A stretch of DNA of 27,255 nt. Origin: Nostocoides sp. GTDB lineage: Bacteria; Actinomycetota; Actinomycetes; Actinomycetales; Dermatophilaceae. Position 1 is the stretch's first letter. Every line of letters begins with the position of its first letter. Under the pieces are notes generated by a model. That model worked only from the letters and a program-made list of their open reading frames with translations. It had not been told where the DNA came from and searched no databases. The DNA is taken from contig JADJVJ010000002.1 of assembly GCA_016716625.1 (NCBI GenBank), positions 1 through 27,255 on the forward strand, in the 5' to 3' direction. Of the stretch, positions 23,891 to 27,255 are shown one piece after another. The position numbers and the translations under genes are program-made.

Positions 23891-25545
23891 GCCCGTTGCG
23901 CGCCGGCTCGGCGAGCCGCACCGTGCCCGCCGAGGACCTCCTGCGGGGCACCGCGGCGCTGGAGCGGGCTGTGGTCACCGGGGGCCGTGAACTGCCCCAG
24001 GCCGAGCGGGTCAGGGCAGAGGCGGTCATCGCCAAGGCCTCCGCCCGCCTCGGCCTCGTCGGCGGGCACACCGTGGTGGCGCTCGCCGGGGCGACCGGCA
24101 GCGGCAAGTCCTCTCCTGTTCAACGCCCTGGTTGGCGAGGACGTCGCCACCGTCGGCGCTCGTCGGCCGACGACCTCGACTCCGACCGCGGCGGTCTGGG
24201 AGCGGAGAGCGCCGACCCGCTGCTCGATTGGCCTCCAGGTGCAGCGGCGCCATCAGGTGATCACGAGCCGGAGCGGCACGGCACCCTCGACGGTCTGGTC
24301 TTGCTCGACCTGCCGGACTTCGACTCCCGCGTGAGCCGCCATCGCGCCGAGGCCGAACGCATCCTCGAGCTCGTCGACCTGTTCGTCTGGGTGACCGATC
24401 CCCAAGTACGCCGACGCCCGGCTGCATGACGACTATGTCGCGGCGCTCGCCACGCACGAGTCGGTCACCGTCGACAAGTTTAACCACACCGACCGGCTGT
24501 CCGCGGACGAGGTGGTGACCCTGTGCGTTGCCGACCTCAAACTCTGTTGGCGCTCGACGGCGTGCCCGGTGCTCAGGTGCTCGCCACCTGCGCTCGCACC
24601 GGCGCCGGAGTGGACGAGCTCCGCAGCGGCTCCCAACATCGTCGCCGGCGCCAATGCCGCCCGGGCCCGGCTCGCCGGGGACATTCCCGGGTCGGTGGCA
24701 GAGGTATGCGGCATACGGTGGCCACTTCCGGGCCGACCGTCGACGCCCGCGAGCAGTCCGGGCTCGTCGATACCTCGCCCGCTCTGCGGGGTGCCCACGG
24801 TGGTCGAGGCCGTCGGCCGGGACTACCGGATGGCGGCGCGCAGGTGACCGGCTGGCCGTTCACCCCGATGGGTCCATCAGCTGCGTCCCAAGCCGCCGCG
24901 CCAGTTGCGCCTGGACGGTGACGACATCCGGGTGTCCGAGGCAGATGTGCGTTTCGGTCCTCGGCCGATCTCGCTGCCGCCACCGACCCCGGCCGCGAAG
25001 GCCGCGGTGACGCTCGCGACCGGCAGCCTGCCGACCGCACCGAGGCGGCCTGCCCACCGTGGGCGGACGCCGTCGAGGATGCCGCGGTGCCGCCAGTGCC
25101 GACCTCACCGACGCCCTCGACCGGGCCGTTGTCGGGACACCGACGCGAGCCCGCACCCCGCTGTGGTGGGGGTGGTGGGTTGGTTGCAGATCGTCCTGGC
25201 GGCGTGCACGATCGTGCGGACTGCTCTGGTACCTCGTCATCATGGTGCTCGGCTGGTTGCAGTTCTCCGAACTGCCGGAGCTGCCTCGCGGTGGCCCGGT
25301 TCCGGCGCCGTTCATCCTCCTCGTCGGGGGTCCTCGGCGGGCTGCTGCTCGCGGCCAGCCTGCGCGTGGCGCTGGTCTCGTTTCGGCGCGCGGCGGGAGG
25401 CGGCCCGGGTCGATGCCCGGCTTCTGCGCGCGCCATTGCGGGGTGGCCCGGGAGCGCATCGTCGACCCGGTCAATGCCGTGCTGGCGCGCCACCGGAGAC
25501 CCGCGAGGCGTTGCCGAGGCCGCAGGCCACTCTGGATTCCCGCAC
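23887..25545 (+). CDS. Dynamin-like/YfjP-type GTPase, second of the pair (frameshifted)
   Basis: Coupled to its partner by an ATGA overlap. Starts MSPLRAGSASRTVPAEDLLR; GGHTVVALAGATGSGKSS is a clear G1, then LFNALVGEDVATVGARRPTT (G2 Thr), LDGLVLLDLPDFDSRVSRHR (G3), LVDLFVWVTDPQ, and an NHTDRL segment near 24482-24500 for G4. RVTGWPFT...VHQLRPK near 24842-24885 is typical of actinobacterial YfjP-like GTPases. The C-terminal membrane part (about 25165-25390) contains GLLWYLVIMVLGWLQFSELP and LLLAASLRVALVSF, two helices. ERIVDPVNAVLARHRETREA near 25450-25510 is a final helix. Some eight or more frame changes; no stop is reliable, so the end is approximate. Probably forms a hetero-oligomer with the upstream GTPase at the membrane. 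Confidence 0.78.
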
Positions 25546-25726
25546 CCCTCGCACGATCGTGGGGAGCGCCAGGGGCGGTGGGGTGGCGCTGTCCACAGCC
25601 GGCGCTCAGGTGGGGCGCGTGTCCACCACTCTGAGAGGGGACCTCGCCGATGTGAGTATGCCGCCGCGATGCTGGCCTCCAGTGGTGGTCGCCGGACGTG
25701 GCGACCCCGATGCGGAGGAGCAGCGC

Positions 25727-26293
25727 ATGTTTGAGACCGATGTGACGATCCAGGCCGGCTCGTCGGCGACCCCACGTCGCGGGACCCACGGCGGGGTTGC
25801 GGTGGCCAGCTTTCGGGTCGCGGCCACCGAGCGGCGGCCGCGCCGGACTCCTCCGGTGGCACGGACCGGGCCCGCCGTCCTACTACGGGGTCTCGGCGTG
25901 GCGGCTCGGGCTGAACTCCGCCGCCTCACTCAAGAAGGGTCAGCCGGCGGTGGTCATCCGCGGCCGTCAGCGGGTCGTGACTACACAAGGCGTGGCCGAT
26001 GGCACACAGGGTGGATGTCCAGATCGATGCCAACGTCGTCGGGCACGACCCCTCCTCCCTGGGCACCAGACCTTCGAGAAGTCGGTCCGCGCAGCCCCAG
26101 AGCAGCGACGACCGGATAGAACTCCATCCCCCTACCAGCACCCGGGGCACGAGGACGGGCTGCCGGACCCGGCGACCGAACCGCTTCGACCTCGAGACCG
26201 CGGACGGCCAGGTCGTGGGCAGCAGAGCCTCGTCTCAGTCCGGCCTCGATCGGCCACAGGTCGCGGGGAGAGAGTGAATCCTCGGCCGCCTGA
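25727..26293 (+). CDS. Single-stranded DNA-binding protein, OB-fold (frameshifted)
   Basis: SSB-like protein with an OB fold. GGAGGAG at 25714-25720 places the start at the ATG 25727: MFETDVTIQ, then THGGVAVASFRVAATERR (the VxxFxxAxxRR block of SSBs), and in another frame PPSYYGVSAWRLGLNSAASL followed by KKGQPAVVIRGRQRV, matching the WrxxAEnxxxxLxKGxxVxVxGrl region; the Trp is present. The tail is acidic (RFDLETADGQVVGSRA or ending ESESSAA), without a clear DDDIPF-type tip, so it resembles the shorter second SSB of actinobacteria rather than the replicative one. At least five frame changes; the end may be 26277 or 26293. Confidence 0.75.
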
Positions 26294-26374
26294 CGGGGAC
26301 GTGCGGCGATGCTCGGTGGTGGCCCGTCGAAAGCTGGCGCGTCTACCACCGGCATACGACCTAAAAATCGAGCC

Positions 26375-27255
26375 ATGCCCGAGTTCATCTATGTCATGTC
26401 GCGCGCCCGCAAAGCCCACGGCGACAAGGTCATCCTCGACGACGTGACCCTCTCGTTCCTGCCCGGAGCAAAGATCGGGTCGTGGCCCACGGCGCTGCAG
26501 CAAGTCTCGGTGCTCAAGATCATGGCCGGTCTCGACCAGCCGTCCAACGGTGAGGCCCGGCTGACCCCTGGGTACTCCGTCGCATCCCTCATGCAGGAGC
26601 CGGAACTCGACGACAGCAAGACCGTCCTCGGCAATGTCGAGGAGGGTGCCGGCGAGATCAAGGCCAAGCTTGACCGCTACAACGAGATCTCCGAAGAGAT
26701 GGCCGACCCGGACGCCGACTTCGATGCGCTCACGGCCGAGAGATGGGCCGGCTCCAGGAAGGACATCGATCACGCCGACGCCTGGGACTCGACTCGCAAC
26801 TCGAGCAGGCGATGGACGCTCTGCGCTGCCGCCGCCGGACGCCGACGTCTCGGTCCTCTCAGGTGTGACGCGCCAGGTGGCCCTGTGCAAGTTAAGCCCT
26901 GCAGAAGCCCGATCTGCTGCTCCTCGACGAGGCCACCAACCATCTTGACGCCGAGTCGGTGCTCTGGATGGAGAAGCACCTGGCCGGCTACCACGGCGCG
27001 GTCGTCGCGGTGACCCACGACCGCCACTTCGTGGACAACGTCGCGGGGCTGGATCCTCGAACTCGACCGGGGCCGGGCCTACCCGTATGAGGGCAACTAC
27101 TCGACGTACCTGGAGAAGAAGCAGGCCGCCTCGAGGTCAGGGCAAGAAGGACGCCAAGCTTGCCAAGCGGCTGGCCGACGAGCTCAGATGGTCCCGCTCC
27201 AACGCCAGGCCCAGCGAACAAGTCCAGGCCAGGCTCGCCCGTTATGAGAGATGGC
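26375..27255 (+). CDS. ettA: Energy-dependent translational throttle protein EttA (partial, frameshifted)
   Basis: ABC-F ATPase that binds the ribosomal E site and gates translation with the ADP/ATP ratio. Begins MPEFIYVMSRARKAHGDKVI then LDDVTLSFLPGAKIG, diagnostic of EttA. The Walker A (should be GPNGAGKS) is scrambled by several indels at 26480-26505. Continuous pieces: VLKIMAGLDQPSNGEARLTP, QEPELDDSKTVLGNVEEGAG, IKAKLDRYNEISEEMADPDA, DADVSVLSG (signature follows in damaged form), LLLLDEATNHLDAESVLWME (Walker B, with an apparent Pro-to-Ala change in DEPTNHL) and VVAVTHDRHFVDNVAG (H-switch). The interdomain arm YLEKKQAA...DAKLAKRLADEL reaches the right edge. At least six frame changes. The second ATPase domain lies outside the window. 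Confidence 0.92.

Overview
The window is high-GC actinobacterial chromosome. Its gene content (RNase PH, Orn, EttA, a dynamin-like GTPase pair, PrsW, DUF3618, a GroES-like protein) and style resemble Micrococcales, perhaps Intrasporangiaceae/Dermatophilaceae; that placement is inference. Most chromosomal genes, including near-essential ones, are broken by single-base indels. By eye I count roughly 70 over about 21 kb, and even a tRNA-Arg is affected, so I read them as consensus errors of an uncorrected assembly rather than real decay. Coordinates of frameshifted genes span the reconstructed gene.

Layout: (1) 1-1293, an ABC exporter on the minus strand, running off the left edge. (2) 1434-4427, plus-strand cluster murI, metallo-beta-lactamase-fold hydrolase, rph and an RdgB/HAM1 pyrophosphatase, then tRNA-Leu. 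(3) 4522-6614, two convergent glycosyltransferases. (4) 6702-7760, peroxiredoxin, DUF3618 protein and GroES-like protein. (5) 7975-13934, a 5.9-kb integrated element bounded by perfect 40-bp direct repeats, the right copy being the 3' end of an intact tRNA-Lys. It carries a tyrosine integrase, an excisionase-like HTH protein, two cysteine-rich small proteins (one with a winged-helix-like HTH), three unrecognised proteins and arrays of perfect hairpins. I recognise no capsid, terminase, relaxase or FtsK-type transfer gene. (6) 14019-16822, minus strand: CopC-like protein, tRNA-His, and an overlapping orn / PIG-L deacetylase / WbqC-like operon. (7) 16868-20049, PrsW-like protease, methyltransferase and M20 amidohydrolase. 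(8) 20256-21319, a coupled HTH plus nucleotidyltransferase-like pair resembling a toxin-antitoxin module, then tRNA-Arg. (9) 21451-27255, phosphopantetheinyl transferase, two dynamin-like GTPases, an SSB-like protein and the start of ettA.

Three window-wide patterns stand out. All seven element ORFs are free of visible frameshifts although the flanks are riddled with them. The octamer CGGCATAC/GTATGCCG occurs 18 times in the flanks and never in the element. Many genes start 6-8 bases after a TAnnnT hexamer without a ribosome-binding site, the expected layout of leaderless transcripts. The best candidate for an undescribed system is the tRNA-Lys element.
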